In this document: piece after piece, positions 37,564 through 46,681 of the stretch | How the letters are laid out: each line of letters begins with the position of its first letter | How positions within the stretch are numbered: the stretch's first letter is position 1 | Origin: Acidobacteriota bacterium | Lineage (GTDB): Bacteria > Acidobacteriota > Terriglobia > Terriglobales > Acidobacteriaceae | Length of the DNA stretch: 64,000 bases | Direction: 5' to 3' | NCBI GenBank assembly: GCA_018268895.1 | Contig: JAFDVP010000007.1 | Coordinates: 868,001 to 932,000, forward strand | Translations under genes and position numbers: made by a program | Notes under the pieces: generated by a model | The model's database searches: none | The model's input: the letters and a program-made list of their open reading frames with translations, nothing else | Told to the model about the DNA's origin: nothing

Positions 37564-39063
37564 ATGACAAGCCCTGAGGATTTGAGTCAACCAAAGTCTG
37601 AATCACAGTCGGCGACGACCAACCGCAGGGAGTTCCTGCAAGGCTCACTCGCTGCCGTTGGCGTCACGATGGTCGCTCCCGGAACACTCTCGGCATCTGC
37701 CCCGGAACAGGCTAAGAAGCGGCCCAACCTTGTATTTTTCTTTGGAGAAGGGCAGCGGGCCGATGCCTTGTCCATTGCCGGAAATCCTGTTCTGAAGACG
37801 CCGAATCACGATCGTATCGGCAAGGAAGGGATGTTTTTCCAGAATGCCTTTTGCACCAATGCGCTTTGCGCTCCAGCGCGTGCCACAGCGCTGACGGGGC
37901 TTTATTCAAAAAGCAGCGGCGCGCTGGATAACACAAAGCCGCACCAACCATTGCCCAAGGACATCCCGCTCTTTACCGAAATTCTTCATGAAGCGGGATA
38001 CGAAGTTGCAATTCTGGGAAAGGTGCATGTTCGCAACGGAGTGGAAGATCGCTACTGGGATTACTACTTCGGGCACAATGATCCGAGCAATAACTATGCG
38101 AACCCTCTATTTAAAGAGGGGCGTAAAGGAAAGATCGGCGAGCAGAAGCAGTACTTCGGTGTCTACCCCGACGACCTTACGGTAGATCGCGCTCTGGCCT
38201 GGCTTGAGGAGGACCGTGGCGATAAGCCGTTCTGCCTTCTGGTCTGGTTCGTCGCTCCGCATGAACCGTTCTTCCGCGCGCGACGCCATTTCGATCTATA
38301 TCGCTCGACTGCAATTCCGAAGCCAGCCACCTTCGACGACGATCTGAAGGGTTATCCGGGAAAGCCAAAGGGGTTTGTCGACGCAGAAAACAAAATCGGC
38401 ACCACAATGTCGCACACGGCCTGCGGCTCGCACGAGGGCATTGTGAAAGATTATTACTCTGGCCTTGTTGCTGTAGACGAAAACATTGGGCGCATTCTCT
38501 CTTATCTTGAGAAGAAGAACATTCTCGACGACACCGCAATCGTGCACAGCTCCGACCATGGCTATTTTCTTGGCGAGTTCAGGCTCTTCGACAAGCGCCT
38601 CATGCACGAACCGTCCATTCGTGTGCCGCTCATGATTCGCTATCCACACAGGATTCCCGCGGGCACAGTCCGCAGTGAGATGGTTCTCGACACGGACCTT
38701 GCCCCGACCTTCCTCGATCTTGCCGGTGTTGCCATTCCCGAACACATGCAGGGTAAGAGTGTGCTTCCACTCGCAAAAGCTCCCGATCCATCATTTCGAA
38801 AAGAGTGGTACTACGAGTACTACGAATGGCCAAACCCCGAAGCGGTTCCACCTCACCGTGGCATCCGGACAGAGCGCTATAAGTTGATTCACTATGTGAA
38901 CGAGCCGCAGGAGTTTGAACTTTACGACCTTCAAAACGATCCCGGCGAGACAAAGAATCTCTATGGCAGGCCAGAGGTCGCTGCATTGCAGCAGCAGTTG
39001 GGCGAACTGTTGAACGTGCTCAGGAATGAAGTCCCGGAATTGAAGGAGAAAGCGCACGTTTAG
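37564..39063 (+). CDS. Tat-exported sulfatase
   Basis: The 499-residue protein has a twin-arginine leader (TTNRREFLQGSLAAVG) and a sulfatase domain. The modifiable motif is C102-A-P-A-R106 in NALCAPARATALTG, where the cysteine becomes formylglycine. Metal-site segments are FFGEGQRADAL-type at the start and HSSDHGYFLGE. Sulfate-ester hydrolysis in the periplasm is expected; the substrate could be a sulfated glycan or choline sulfate. The first gene in this window looks FGE-like but lacks the active cysteines, so the activator must be encoded elsewhere. GGAGG lies three bases before the ATG. Confidence 0.92.
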   Translation: MTSPEDLSQPKSESQSATTNRREFLQGSLAAVGVTMVAPGTLSASAPEQAKKRPNLVFFFGEGQRADALSIAGNPVLKTPNHDRIGKEGMFFQNAFCTNALCAPARATALTGLYSKSSGALDNTKPHQPLPKDIPLFTEILHEAGYEVAILGKVHVRNGVEDRYWDYYFGHNDPSNNYANPLFKEGRKGKIGEQKQYFGVYPDDLTVDRALAWLEEDRGDKPFCLLVWFVAPHEPFFRARRHFDLYRSTAIPKPATFDDDLKGYPGKPKGFVDAENKIGTTMSHTACGSHEGIVKDYYSGLVAVDENIGRILSYLEKKNILDDTAIVHSSDHGYFLGEFRLFDKRLMHEPSIRVPLMIRYPHRIPAGTVRSEMVLDTDLAPTFLDLAGVAIPEHMQGKSVLPLAKAPDPSFRKEWYYEYYEWPNPEAVPPHRGIRTERYKLIHYVNEPQEFELYDLQNDPGETKNLYGRPEVAALQQQLGELLNVLRNEVPELKEKAHV

Positions 39064-39110
39064 AGTTCGATCCTTAAAATGATTCCTGAAACCCAACCAC
39101 TTTGTGGAAT

Positions 39111-39135
39111 GCGGCTGAAAGAAAGCCGCTTAATT
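39111..39135 (+). terminator. Probable terminator after the sulfatase gene
   Basis: GCGGCT (39111-39116) and AGCCGC (39124-39129) form a six-pair stem, followed by TTAATT. It is a weak intrinsic terminator between the sulfatase and the next operon. Confidence 0.4.
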
Positions 39136-39219
39136 GCAGGCCGGAGCATTGACATCGCGTTGGAATACCGAGTAACGTAATCCCACTACCGGGCCCTTAT
39201 CAGGGAGGCATGTCCCCGC

Positions 39220-40038
39220 ATGACTGCTGATAAACGCGATATGGTTCGGGTTGAGCCCACGCTGCAACTTGCAGGCTCCGCCAAAAAACTCTTCTTCTCT
39301 GGCCCTCCACAGGGCCTCAGTGGAACCATCCCGCTCGTCAACAATAGCGCGGGAAAACAAAAGCTGCGAAGCGTCGGCCTGAAGTCCCGTTCGCTCAGGG
39401 GGGCTGCGCAACTGCCGTTAGGCGAGATGCCCTTCTTCGCAAAGCTATATCCGGGCGAGCAGGCGAGTGTCCCCGGAACCATCGTGCTCGACTCCAGCAC
39501 ATCGCCTGGACGCTACGAATTTGAGCTGACCGTGGGAGACCGCACTCTCGCTGCGGAAGCGCATGTCGAGGAGGTCGTCGACCTCCGCATGGACCCCGCG
39601 CAGATCACCATACTCGCCGGCGGCGATACAACTTACACCAGAACCTTTATCGCCGAGAATGCGGGCAACGTCGATCTGCCAACAGGTGCTCAGTGCGAGG
39701 CCCCGATCTTCGATTCGTTCGATCTGGCTTCGGCGCTTGTCGCCGGCATTAACGACTCTGATAAGGCGTCAGTCGAGTCCATGGTGAAGGGGATTCTTCT
39801 GCACTGGGGCGATCTTCAGGCGGGAACGCTCGTCACCCGGCGGGACCCAATCGTGTTGCATCCCGGCCAGAGGCTCTCGGTCGATGTGACCTTCGACCTT
39901 CCCGCGAGCCTGAAGCCTTTGCGGCATTACCACGCAAATCTTCAGCTCTACAATGCGACGCTTTCTGTTGATATCTATACCACGGCCAACTACGGTGCCC
40001 GCGCTGCCCGGCGCAAAGCGAAGGAGAGCACACCATGA
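39220..40038 (+). CDS. Unknown protein with tandem beta-sandwich domains
   Basis: The 272-residue protein has no signal peptide and no recognised name. It appears to have two immunoglobulin/NEW-type beta-sandwich repeats: about 8-115 (IPLVNNSAGKQKL, LYPGEQASVPGTIVLDSST, YEFELTVGDRTL) and about 120-262 (ITILAGGDTTYTRTFIAENA, VLHPGQRLSVDVTFDLP). Between them a segment (FDSFDLASALVAGIND) may bind a partner. The stop overlaps the next start by ATGA. It is the first of three co-directional genes that converge on a polyketide synthase operon. A structural or scaffold role is suggested, but this is inference. Confidence 0.65.
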   Translation: MTADKRDMVRVEPTLQLAGSAKKLFFSGPPQGLSGTIPLVNNSAGKQKLRSVGLKSRSLRGAAQLPLGEMPFFAKLYPGEQASVPGTIVLDSSTSPGRYEFELTVGDRTLAAEAHVEEVVDLRMDPAQITILAGGDTTYTRTFIAENAGNVDLPTGAQCEAPIFDSFDLASALVAGINDSDKASVESMVKGILLHWGDLQAGTLVTRRDPIVLHPGQRLSVDVTFDLPASLKPLRHYHANLQLYNATLSVDIYTTANYGARAARRKAKESTP

Positions 40039-40577
40039 GCAAGGGTGGAACCCCGTCTATTCCGAATCCGTGGACCATCAAGCTCGGCAGTGATGGCTCG
40101 ACGGTTCACATCGATACCGATCTCGATAACATCCACATCGCCGAGATTGCTCCCATCAATGTGAACTCAACCCTGGCTGTGACGCAGCCTGTCGTGACGC
40201 AATCGACGAGCAATAGCGACTCCAAGCTCGATCTCAAGGTGGAACCGCTCTCCGTTACAAGCGATTCAAACTCCGTCGTCGACCTGAAGCCGGTCGCTGT
40301 CGACTCCTGCCAGACCATCAAGATTGCTCCTCTGCCGCCAATAAGAATGGAGCAGCCGTATTCGCAGCACTTCGGCTTTACGTTTATGGGAATGGAGCTG
40401 TTCGGGTTTACGACCTCCGGCCGTTACGAAACGCTGTTGAACGATCCTGTGAAGCCGGCGCACACACATTGCAACTGCCACGCGCAGCAGCCGCAGGTAT
40501 CGCAGCAGAAGTCGCAGTCTGGTTCCCAAGGTTCTCAAGATGGTGGCCTTCGCGTGCGGATCAGTGGCAATCGGTAG
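40035..40577 (+). CDS. Unknown protein with an HxCNCH motif
   Basis: The 180-residue protein is rich in Ser, Thr, Val and Asp, with a repetitive N-terminal part (VVTQSTSNSDSKLDLKV, LSVTSDSNSVVDLKPV) that could form a beta-solenoid or extended fold. The C-terminal part has QHFGFTFMGMELFGF and then HTHCNCHAQQ, a probable metal-binding motif, before a Gln/Ser-rich tail. The next gene's product has a similar HHGCNCHEED. No membrane helix or signal was seen. Translation is coupled to the gene before it. I do not recognise the family. Confidence 0.6.
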   Translation: MSKGGTPSIPNPWTIKLGSDGSTVHIDTDLDNIHIAEIAPINVNSTLAVTQPVVTQSTSNSDSKLDLKVEPLSVTSDSNSVVDLKPVAVDSCQTIKIAPLPPIRMEQPYSQHFGFTFMGMELFGFTTSGRYETLLNDPVKPAHTHCNCHAQQPQVSQQKSQSGSQGSQDGGLRVRISGNR

Positions 40578-40610
40578 ATCGAAAATCTTGCATGAGCTAA
40601 GGAGACAGCT

Positions 40611-41324
40611 ATGAACACTCAACAAAGTCGCTATTCGGGGCCTTGCACGGAGTCGAAAGGCCCCGAGGTGTTCTACGGTTACTGTCACGACACCCGTAGG
40701 ATGCGGATGATGGATTACAACGACTACGTCGGAAATGTTCAGAAGGGATATACCAATCTGTATCAAAGCCCTACGACAGCTTTGCAGCAGATGGTGGATA
40801 TGGCGCAGGCTGCATCAACAACGGCTACTCCTGCTCCACAGCACCACGGAAAGCGTCATCATGGCTGCAACTGCCACGAAGAGGATGATTGCGGCTGCGA
40901 CTGCTGCATTCGGTGCGCGGACACGGTCGAATATGCGCGTTGCGGCGAGACCCGCAAGATCCTCATCACCTTCGATAACGATTCGCGGCGCGAACGCCAG
41001 GTGACTCTCGAGTTCGGTTCGTTCCTGACCGATAGCGGACAGCAGTTGCCCTGGAAGGGCTCCCTGTCCGATACAACCTTCACTCTGCCGCCATGCGGAG
41101 AAAAGACCGTTGCCATCACTGTATCGATCGACTGCGGGCAGTCAACCGATACCACCGATGCTGCGGGAGTTGCTCGTATAAATGCTGCATTGGATTCATG
41201 CAAGGTTGGCTATGCAACGCTCAAAGCCGATGGCTGCCTGATTCGCCCCATCGTCGTCGCTGTAGCTGTGCTCCCCGACCGTTGCGGCTCTCATCGTGTC
41301 GGCTGCCTATGCGGCTGCTGCTGA
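40611..41324 (+). CDS. Cys-rich unknown protein with beta-sandwich domain
   Basis: The 237-residue protein has a low-complexity start, then a cluster of cysteines and histidines at about 83-104 (HHGCNCHEEDDCGCDCCIRC), a beta-sandwich segment (TRKILITFDNDSRRERQVTL, LPPCGEKTVAITVSID) and a Cys-rich end (LPDRCGSHRVGCLCGCC). It probably binds several metal ions or forms disulphides. AAGGAG precedes the ATG. It ends 14 bases from the stop codon of the convergent polyketide synthase gene. The function is unknown. Confidence 0.62.
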   Translation: MNTQQSRYSGPCTESKGPEVFYGYCHDTRRMRMMDYNDYVGNVQKGYTNLYQSPTTALQQMVDMAQAASTTATPAPQHHGKRHHGCNCHEEDDCGCDCCIRCADTVEYARCGETRKILITFDNDSRRERQVTLEFGSFLTDSGQQLPWKGSLSDTTFTLPPCGEKTVAITVSIDCGQSTDTTDAAGVARINAALDSCKVGYATLKADGCLIRPIVVAVAVLPDRCGSHRVGCLCGCC

Positions 41325-41338
41325 CACTAGTTTTCGTC

Positions 41339-44300
41339 TCAGATCCGCTCGGCGCGTAGAATGCGATACTGCCACGCGCCGCTGCTCATCTGTTCGTAGA
41401 CAGCCGATCCGGGAACGGCAAGAAAGTTGTCGATCATCGCGTCGTGTCCTCCAAAAGCCTCCGCGCGAGTGGAGGCCACATCGTCACACGATGCCAGCAC
41501 ATTTTGCGTGATCTCTCTGTCGCTGAGAATGCGGAAGCCCAATGGAGCAAGGAGTGCGCGAACTTCAAGCCAGCGCTCGACTGGCAGAAGATCCGTATAA
41601 AGAAATTTCCCCTTTTTCCTGATCACCCGACTGACTTCGCCAAAGAACGCCCGTAGATTGGGGTAAGTGTGCGACGACTCGATGTTCGTCACTGCATCGA
41701 ACGTATTGTTCTTGAATGGCAGGTTCTCCGAATCGCCAACGACGAACTTCGTTCCGTGCTTGTGGGTGCGTCTGCAGAATGCTACGGCCTCAGGCGACAG
41801 GTCCACGCCTACCGATTTCGCGCCGAGCACCTCTGCCATAAGAGCTACCGTGCCTCCCCTGCCGCAGCCCACGTCAAGCACTCGCTTCCCCTTGAGTGAA
41901 GCGTTGCCAATCAACTCAAAGGCAAGCCGCACTGAGTTTCGATTGAACACATGTTCCGGGACCTCGTAACAAGACTCATCCGTACCGTTCTTGCTGATAT
42001 AGCCGTAGTTGAGAAAGAATGATGCGGCGCCCAGACCTGAGGTCTCAAGCCGCCTCGTGACATCGTTGTAGAAATCGCGGTAGCCGGCCTTCGCCGCTTT
42101 GCCTGGCTCGTCGCCTTGCAGCTCCGTGGCTTCAGGAATGTCAGTTGCCAAGGGAAGACCCGCGGCTTCCGTTTCTCCCGCTCCGGTCTGCGCCTTATCG
42201 ACAACTACCGCCAGCTCTCCAATGGTGGGTGCCTGGAAGAGCCTCAACACGGGAAGCTCGATTTGAAAGCGATCGCATATCTCGGCGGCAATCTGCGCCG
42301 CCAGCAACGAATGTCCGCCAAGATCGAAGAAGCGGTCATGGATGCCGATCGTATCAAGACCAAGCTGCTGGCCCCATATCTCCTCCAGCTTGCGCTCAGT
42401 ATCTGTTCGTGGTTCTACATAAGCCGTTGCAAGATTAGGCCGCGGATGCAGTTCGGCCTTCGCAGCAGTTGAATCCGCACTCTTATGCTGCACCCACGCC
42501 TTCAATCGTTCCTCAAGATTTACGGCCACCACGACGCGCGAGCCAATCGGCGATGCAAGCAGCCTCAGCAGAGCATCGCTTCCCTCAGGCGGGGTAATCG
42601 CCAGTGGCATACTCACACTCTGCGCTTCGGCAGCATTGTCCCAGGCGTCCCAATCGATACTCAGCCAGTTCTCTCCTTGCTGCAACGCGAGCACGTCCAG
42701 CAGCGCATTGACGCCCGCATAAGCTGCAAGTCCCAAACCGCCAAGGGTAGAAGAGATTGACGAATGCAGGACCCAGCGCTTCGGCTCCCGCCCTTTCATT
42801 GCAGTCATCAGGTGAAACAGGCCGCGAATCTTGGGCGAGAACTGCGCTTCCATCACGTCGATTCCCGTCTCTGCCGCAGAAGCAAAAGCCGCTGCATCAA
42901 TTCGCGCGGCCCCGTGCACGATGAGGTCGATCCTTCCAAAATGCGCAATGGCAGCATCAACCGCAGAAGAAACCTCCTGCGCATGGTTGAGATCAGCCTT
43001 CAAGACAAGCACGTCGTCCCTCTTCGAGCGCATCGCTGCTAGACGCTTCAGGATATTTCGCTGACCGGCTGAAGCGGAGACATCTTTGCTCGCTGCCTCC
43101 CACTCCGGCGGAGAAGGCAGCGATGTTCTCCCCATCAGGACAAGCCGCGCACCGATGCGGTTAAACATCGCCTCTGCAAGGTGCAGTCCCATGTGACCGA
43201 GTCCGCCGGTAATCAGAACGACAGGAGACGCAGGTAGATTGAGAGGAGCCTTTGGCACGCTGGTCGCTGCCGGGACGAATGTTTCGACGAAGCGCTGCCC
43301 CTTTCTGGTTGCGACTGCGGGATCGGGAAGTCCTGCTGCCATCTCCGTAGCGATCGCCTTAGCGACGGATACATCATCATCGACATCGATGTGAGCAACA
43401 CGGAGGCCGGGGTGCTCCTGAGGAAGCACTCTGGCCACTCCCGCACAAAGCGCTCGCGCGGGATCGAGCCTGTCCTCCGCACTTACAAGAGCAGTGCCGC
43501 GCGCGACGAAAAGCAGCGGCAGAGGGCGCACCGTCAACTGGCTGCTGAGTGCATGAGCCAACCGCATTGGACCCAACAATGCAACCGGCGCAGCATCGTC
43601 AAGCAAGGTATCGCCCGGAGGCGCCGCATTCCAGCAATAGACAACGCCAGCCAGCCGGCCCTCTCCGCTGCACACATCCGCTGCCAGGCGTTGATAGTCT
43701 TCCGGGTTCTCGGGATTCAGCGTGTAAAAACGTTTTGTCTTTTTAAAGTTGTTCCCACGCCGCACGGCAATGACGTCTGCCCCCGCTCCCCGCAGCGTTT
43801 CTGCAATATCGGTTCCAGGCGCCGTCGTCTCATCAAAGATGAGAATCCTGCGTCCCTTTAGCGATGCGGCATCTGTGTTGAGCGGCTTCGTGCGGCTCCA
43901 CAGCGCTTTAAACATCCATTTCGAAGTATCGCGAAGTTCTACAGTCTGAGTTTGTGCGTCCGGCAGCGCCCCTACCCAGTAGCTTTGCCGCTCAAACGGA
44001 TAGGTTGGCAGACTGACCCGCCTTCTTCGTTCCGCCTGATGAAATCCCTTCCAGTCAACCGCCGCTCCACCGGTCCATAGCCTTCCAAGCGCAGCAAGAA
44101 TCGTCTCTGTATCGGGTATTGCGCTGTCAGCTGTCGGAAGACAACTCACGCACTCTCCCTTCGTACCAGTAGCTTTCGCCGTTGCTTTGACGAACGTGGT
44201 TAAAGTGTTCCCAGGGCCTGCTTCAAGATAGATCGGATCTTTGCCGGCGGCTGTTTTTCCTTCAGCCAGCAACTGCAACCCATCGCCAAAGCGAACCGTC

Positions 44301-46669
44301 TGTCTCAGTTGCGACACCCAGTACTCCGGCTTTGCCACGTTTGCGTCCGCCATGCCTCCGGTCAATGTTGAAATGAATGGAAGTCTGGGCGAATGCAGCT
44401 TGATCTTTGCGAACACCTCCTCAAATTCGGCGAGGATCGGCTCCATCATCTCGGAATGAAAGGCATGTGACGTATGCAGCTTGCGATTCGGTATCGATTC
44501 TCCAATGAGAAGTTTCTCCACGCGGTTGATGGCTCGTGTGGAACCGGACAGGACGCAAAACCCCGGTGCATTGAGAGCAGCGAGAGCCAACCCATCGGTA
44601 ACGAAGTTTTCCACGGCTGTATGCTCTGCGAACACTCCAAGCATCGAGCCGCGAGATAACGCCGAGATGAGTTTCCCGCGCCGGGCAATGATTGCGAGAG
44701 CGTCATCGAGCGACATGACTCCAGCAAGCGTCGCGGCAACGTATTCGCCAACACTGTGCCCGATCATCATCGCCGGCTTGATTCCCCACGTCTGCCAGAG
44801 CATCGAGAGCGCATAGCCAATGATGAACAATGTCGGCTGTGCATACTTTGTGTCCTTCAAAGCCTCCGCTGCATTCTTGCTCTGTCTCGCACCTGGAAAG
44901 AGTATCTGGCGAATGTCCTGCTTCAAGTGGCGTTGTAGAAGCTGCGCGCAGCGATCGATTGCGTCTCGAACAACTTCCTCGCTGTCGTACAAACCTTTCG
45001 CCATCTCCGGATACTGGGACCCTTGCCCCGGATACATGAATACAACTGGACGCTCTGTCGGAGCAGCATCTACAGACAGATGTGTCGACTCTCGCAGCGT
45101 GTCGATTGCACGATTGCGGTCGGTGTCCGATGTAACAATGGCACGGCGAAAGCGAAATGGCCTGCGGCCCACATGCAATGTATGCGCCGCATCGGGCAGC
45201 TCGATCTCTGGGTGAACTTCCAGGTGAGCGGCCAGTTGTTCCGTCGCGATCTTCAGGGCCGCCTCGCTTCGCGCCGAGACCGTCATCAACTGAAATTCTC
45301 GTTTTGTAGCTGCTTCTGTCGGACGAGGGGCCTCTTCCACGACAATGTGAGCATTCGTTCCTCCCACGCCGAACGAACTGACCCCTGCGCGTCGTGGAGT
45401 TCCATTCCGTTCCCACCGGCTTAATTTCTGCGTCACATAAAAAGGACTGGCTGCGATGTCGATCCCAGGGTTCGGCGCTGTGTAATGTACAGTCGGCGGA
45501 ATCGCGGCATATTCAAGCGAGAGCACCGTCTTGATCAGTCCTGCGATGCCCGCCGCGCACGACAGATGTCCAAAGTTCGATTTCACCGATCCAATTCCGC
45601 AGAACCCACGTTTCTTGCTGCTCTCGCGAAAGACCTCCGACAAAGCGGAGATCTCAATCGGGTCGCCAAGAATCGTCCCCGTCCCATGCGCTTCAACATA
45701 TCCAATCGAATCTGCCGATACGCCTGCCATGCGGTGGGCGGCGCGGATCGCCGCAGCCTGCCCGTGAATGCTCGGCGCCGTATAGCCAACCTTGTCGTTG
45801 CCATCGTTGTTGATGCCTGTGCCAAGAATGACAGCGCGGATATTGTCTCGCCCCCTCACCGCATCCGACAGCCGCTTAAGAACAACCAGTCCAACGCCGC
45901 TGCCTACAATCGTTCCTTGCGCCTTCGCGTCGAACGGCCTGCAATGCCCATCCGGAGAAAGAATGGAGCCTGCCGTGTAGAAATACCCTCCTCGCTGGGG
46001 GACGCGCACGGTGACGCCGCCTGCCAGGGCCATATCGCAACGCCCATGATGCAGGCTCTCGCAGGCAAGCGAAACTGCAACAAGCGAGGTGGAGCAAGTC
46101 GTCTGCACAACAACGCTCGGCCCCTTAAGGTTCAAACGGTAAGAGACCTGTGTGCAGAGGTGGTCTTTGTCGTTGGTCACCATCAACTGCATGCCGTCGA
46201 TGTATTTCAGCGCATCCTGGTTCTGATAGAGGTGGTACAGATACGTGCTCAGTTCCGATCCACCGAAGATGCCTATCGGCTTCTCGAAGGTCTCCGGGTC
46301 ATATCCCGCATCCTCAAGCGCCTCCCAGGCTGTCTCCAGAAATAAGCGGTGCTGCGGGTCCGTAAGCGTGGCATCGCGAGCCGAGAAGCCGAAGAACTGC
46401 GCATCGAACTTGTCCACGCCTTCAAGCAGCGGAGACGCATTCACATATCCCGGCAGACGCGAAATGTGGTCGGGTATTCCTGCCGCGCGCATCTCCTCCT
46501 GTGTCAGGGTCGTGATCGACTCAACACCTTCCGACAGATTTTTCCAATAGGTATCCAGGCTGTTTGCGCCAGGAAAACGGCCTCTCATGCCGATGATGGC
46601 GATGGGTTCGTGAGCGTTGGCCCGCGGCTCAGTCGATTCAAAACCGCTTGTTTCTTTTGAGCGGGACAT
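41339..46669 (-). CDS. Type I polyketide synthase module ending in a methyltransferase
   Basis: The 1,776-residue protein reads KS-AT-KR-ACP-MT. KS (about 20-445) has the active cysteine 192 in TTCSTSL with H328 and H368. AT (about 540-890) has S639 in GHSVGEY and the malonyl-type HAFH motif at 735-738. KR (about 1145-1390) has TGGLGHMG at 1154-1161, Y1317 and N1321. ACP (about 1415-1490) has the phosphopantetheine serine 1454 in GGHSLL. The end (about 1530-1776) is a SAM-dependent methyltransferase with VLDVGCGRGG at 1597-1606, similar to the phthiotriol-type lipid methyltransferases of mycobacteria. No DH, ER or thioesterase was seen. The protein extends an acyl chain once and reduces the ketone; methylation after the carrier domain suggests a carboxyl or hydroxyl methyl ester or ether. 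Confidence 0.93.
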   Translation of the reverse strand: MSRSKETSGFESTEPRANAHEPIAIIGMRGRFPGANSLDTYWKNLSEGVESITTLTQEEMRAAGIPDHISRLPGYVNASPLLEGVDKFDAQFFGFSARDATLTDPQHRLFLETAWEALEDAGYDPETFEKPIGIFGGSELSTYLYHLYQNQDALKYIDGMQLMVTNDKDHLCTQVSYRLNLKGPSVVVQTTCSTSLVAVSLACESLHHGRCDMALAGGVTVRVPQRGGYFYTAGSILSPDGHCRPFDAKAQGTIVGSGVGLVVLKRLSDAVRGRDNIRAVILGTGINNDGNDKVGYTAPSIHGQAAAIRAAHRMAGVSADSIGYVEAHGTGTILGDPIEISALSEVFRESSKKRGFCGIGSVKSNFGHLSCAAGIAGLIKTVLSLEYAAIPPTVHYTAPNPGIDIAASPFYVTQKLSRWERNGTPRRAGVSSFGVGGTNAHIVVEEAPRPTEAATKREFQLMTVSARSEAALKIATEQLAAHLEVHPEIELPDAAHTLHVGRRPFRFRRAIVTSDTDRNRAIDTLRESTHLSVDAAPTERPVVFMYPGQGSQYPEMAKGLYDSEEVVRDAIDRCAQLLQRHLKQDIRQILFPGARQSKNAAEALKDTKYAQPTLFIIGYALSMLWQTWGIKPAMMIGHSVGEYVAATLAGVMSLDDALAIIARRGKLISALSRGSMLGVFAEHTAVENFVTDGLALAALNAPGFCVLSGSTRAINRVEKLLIGESIPNRKLHTSHAFHSEMMEPILAEFEEVFAKIKLHSPRLPFISTLTGGMADANVAKPEYWVSQLRQTVRFGDGLQLLAEGKTAAGKDPIYLEAGPGNTLTTFVKATAKATGTKGECVSCLPTADSAIPDTETILAALGRLWTGGAAVDWKGFHQAERRRRVSLPTYPFERQSYWVGALPDAQTQTVELRDTSKWMFKALWSRTKPLNTDAASLKGRRILIFDETTAPGTDIAETLRGAGADVIAVRRGNNFKKTKRFYTLNPENPEDYQRLAADVCSGEGRLAGVVYCWNAAPPGDTLLDDAAPVALLGPMRLAHALSSQLTVRPLPLLFVARGTALVSAEDRLDPARALCAGVARVLPQEHPGLRVAHIDVDDDVSVAKAIATEMAAGLPDPAVATRKGQRFVETFVPAATSVPKAPLNLPASPVVLITGGLGHMGLHLAEAMFNRIGARLVLMGRTSLPSPPEWEAASKDVSASAGQRNILKRLAAMRSKRDDVLVLKADLNHAQEVSSAVDAAIAHFGRIDLIVHGAARIDAAAFASAAETGIDVMEAQFSPKIRGLFHLMTAMKGREPKRWVLHSSISSTLGGLGLAAYAGVNALLDVLALQQGENWLSIDWDAWDNAAEAQSVSMPLAITPPEGSDALLRLLASPIGSRVVVAVNLEERLKAWVQHKSADSTAAKAELHPRPNLATAYVEPRTDTERKLEEIWGQQLGLDTIGIHDRFFDLGGHSLLAAQIAAEICDRFQIELPVLRLFQAPTIGELAVVVDKAQTGAGETEAAGLPLATDIPEATELQGDEPGKAAKAGYRDFYNDVTRRLETSGLGAASFFLNYGYISKNGTDESCYEVPEHVFNRNSVRLAFELIGNASLKGKRVLDVGCGRGGTVALMAEVLGAKSVGVDLSPEAVAFCRRTHKHGTKFVVGDSENLPFKNNTFDAVTNIESSHTYPNLRAFFGEVSRVIRKKGKFLYTDLLPVERWLEVRALLAPLGFRILSDREITQNVLASCDDVASTRAEAFGGHDAMIDNFLAVPGSAVYEQMSSGAWQYRILRAERI

Positions 46670-46681
46670 ACTCCGGCCTCA

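Noticed and set aside
45485..46345. 286-residue frame antisense to the KS domain of the PKS
   Set aside because: Arg-rich translation with no motif, within the most conserved part of the PKS.
41339..46669. Possible DH or ER domain in the PKS between AT and KR
   Set aside because: Residues about 900-1140 show no HxxxGxxxxP motif of DH and no ER nucleotide loop. The segment looks like the structural half of the KR.
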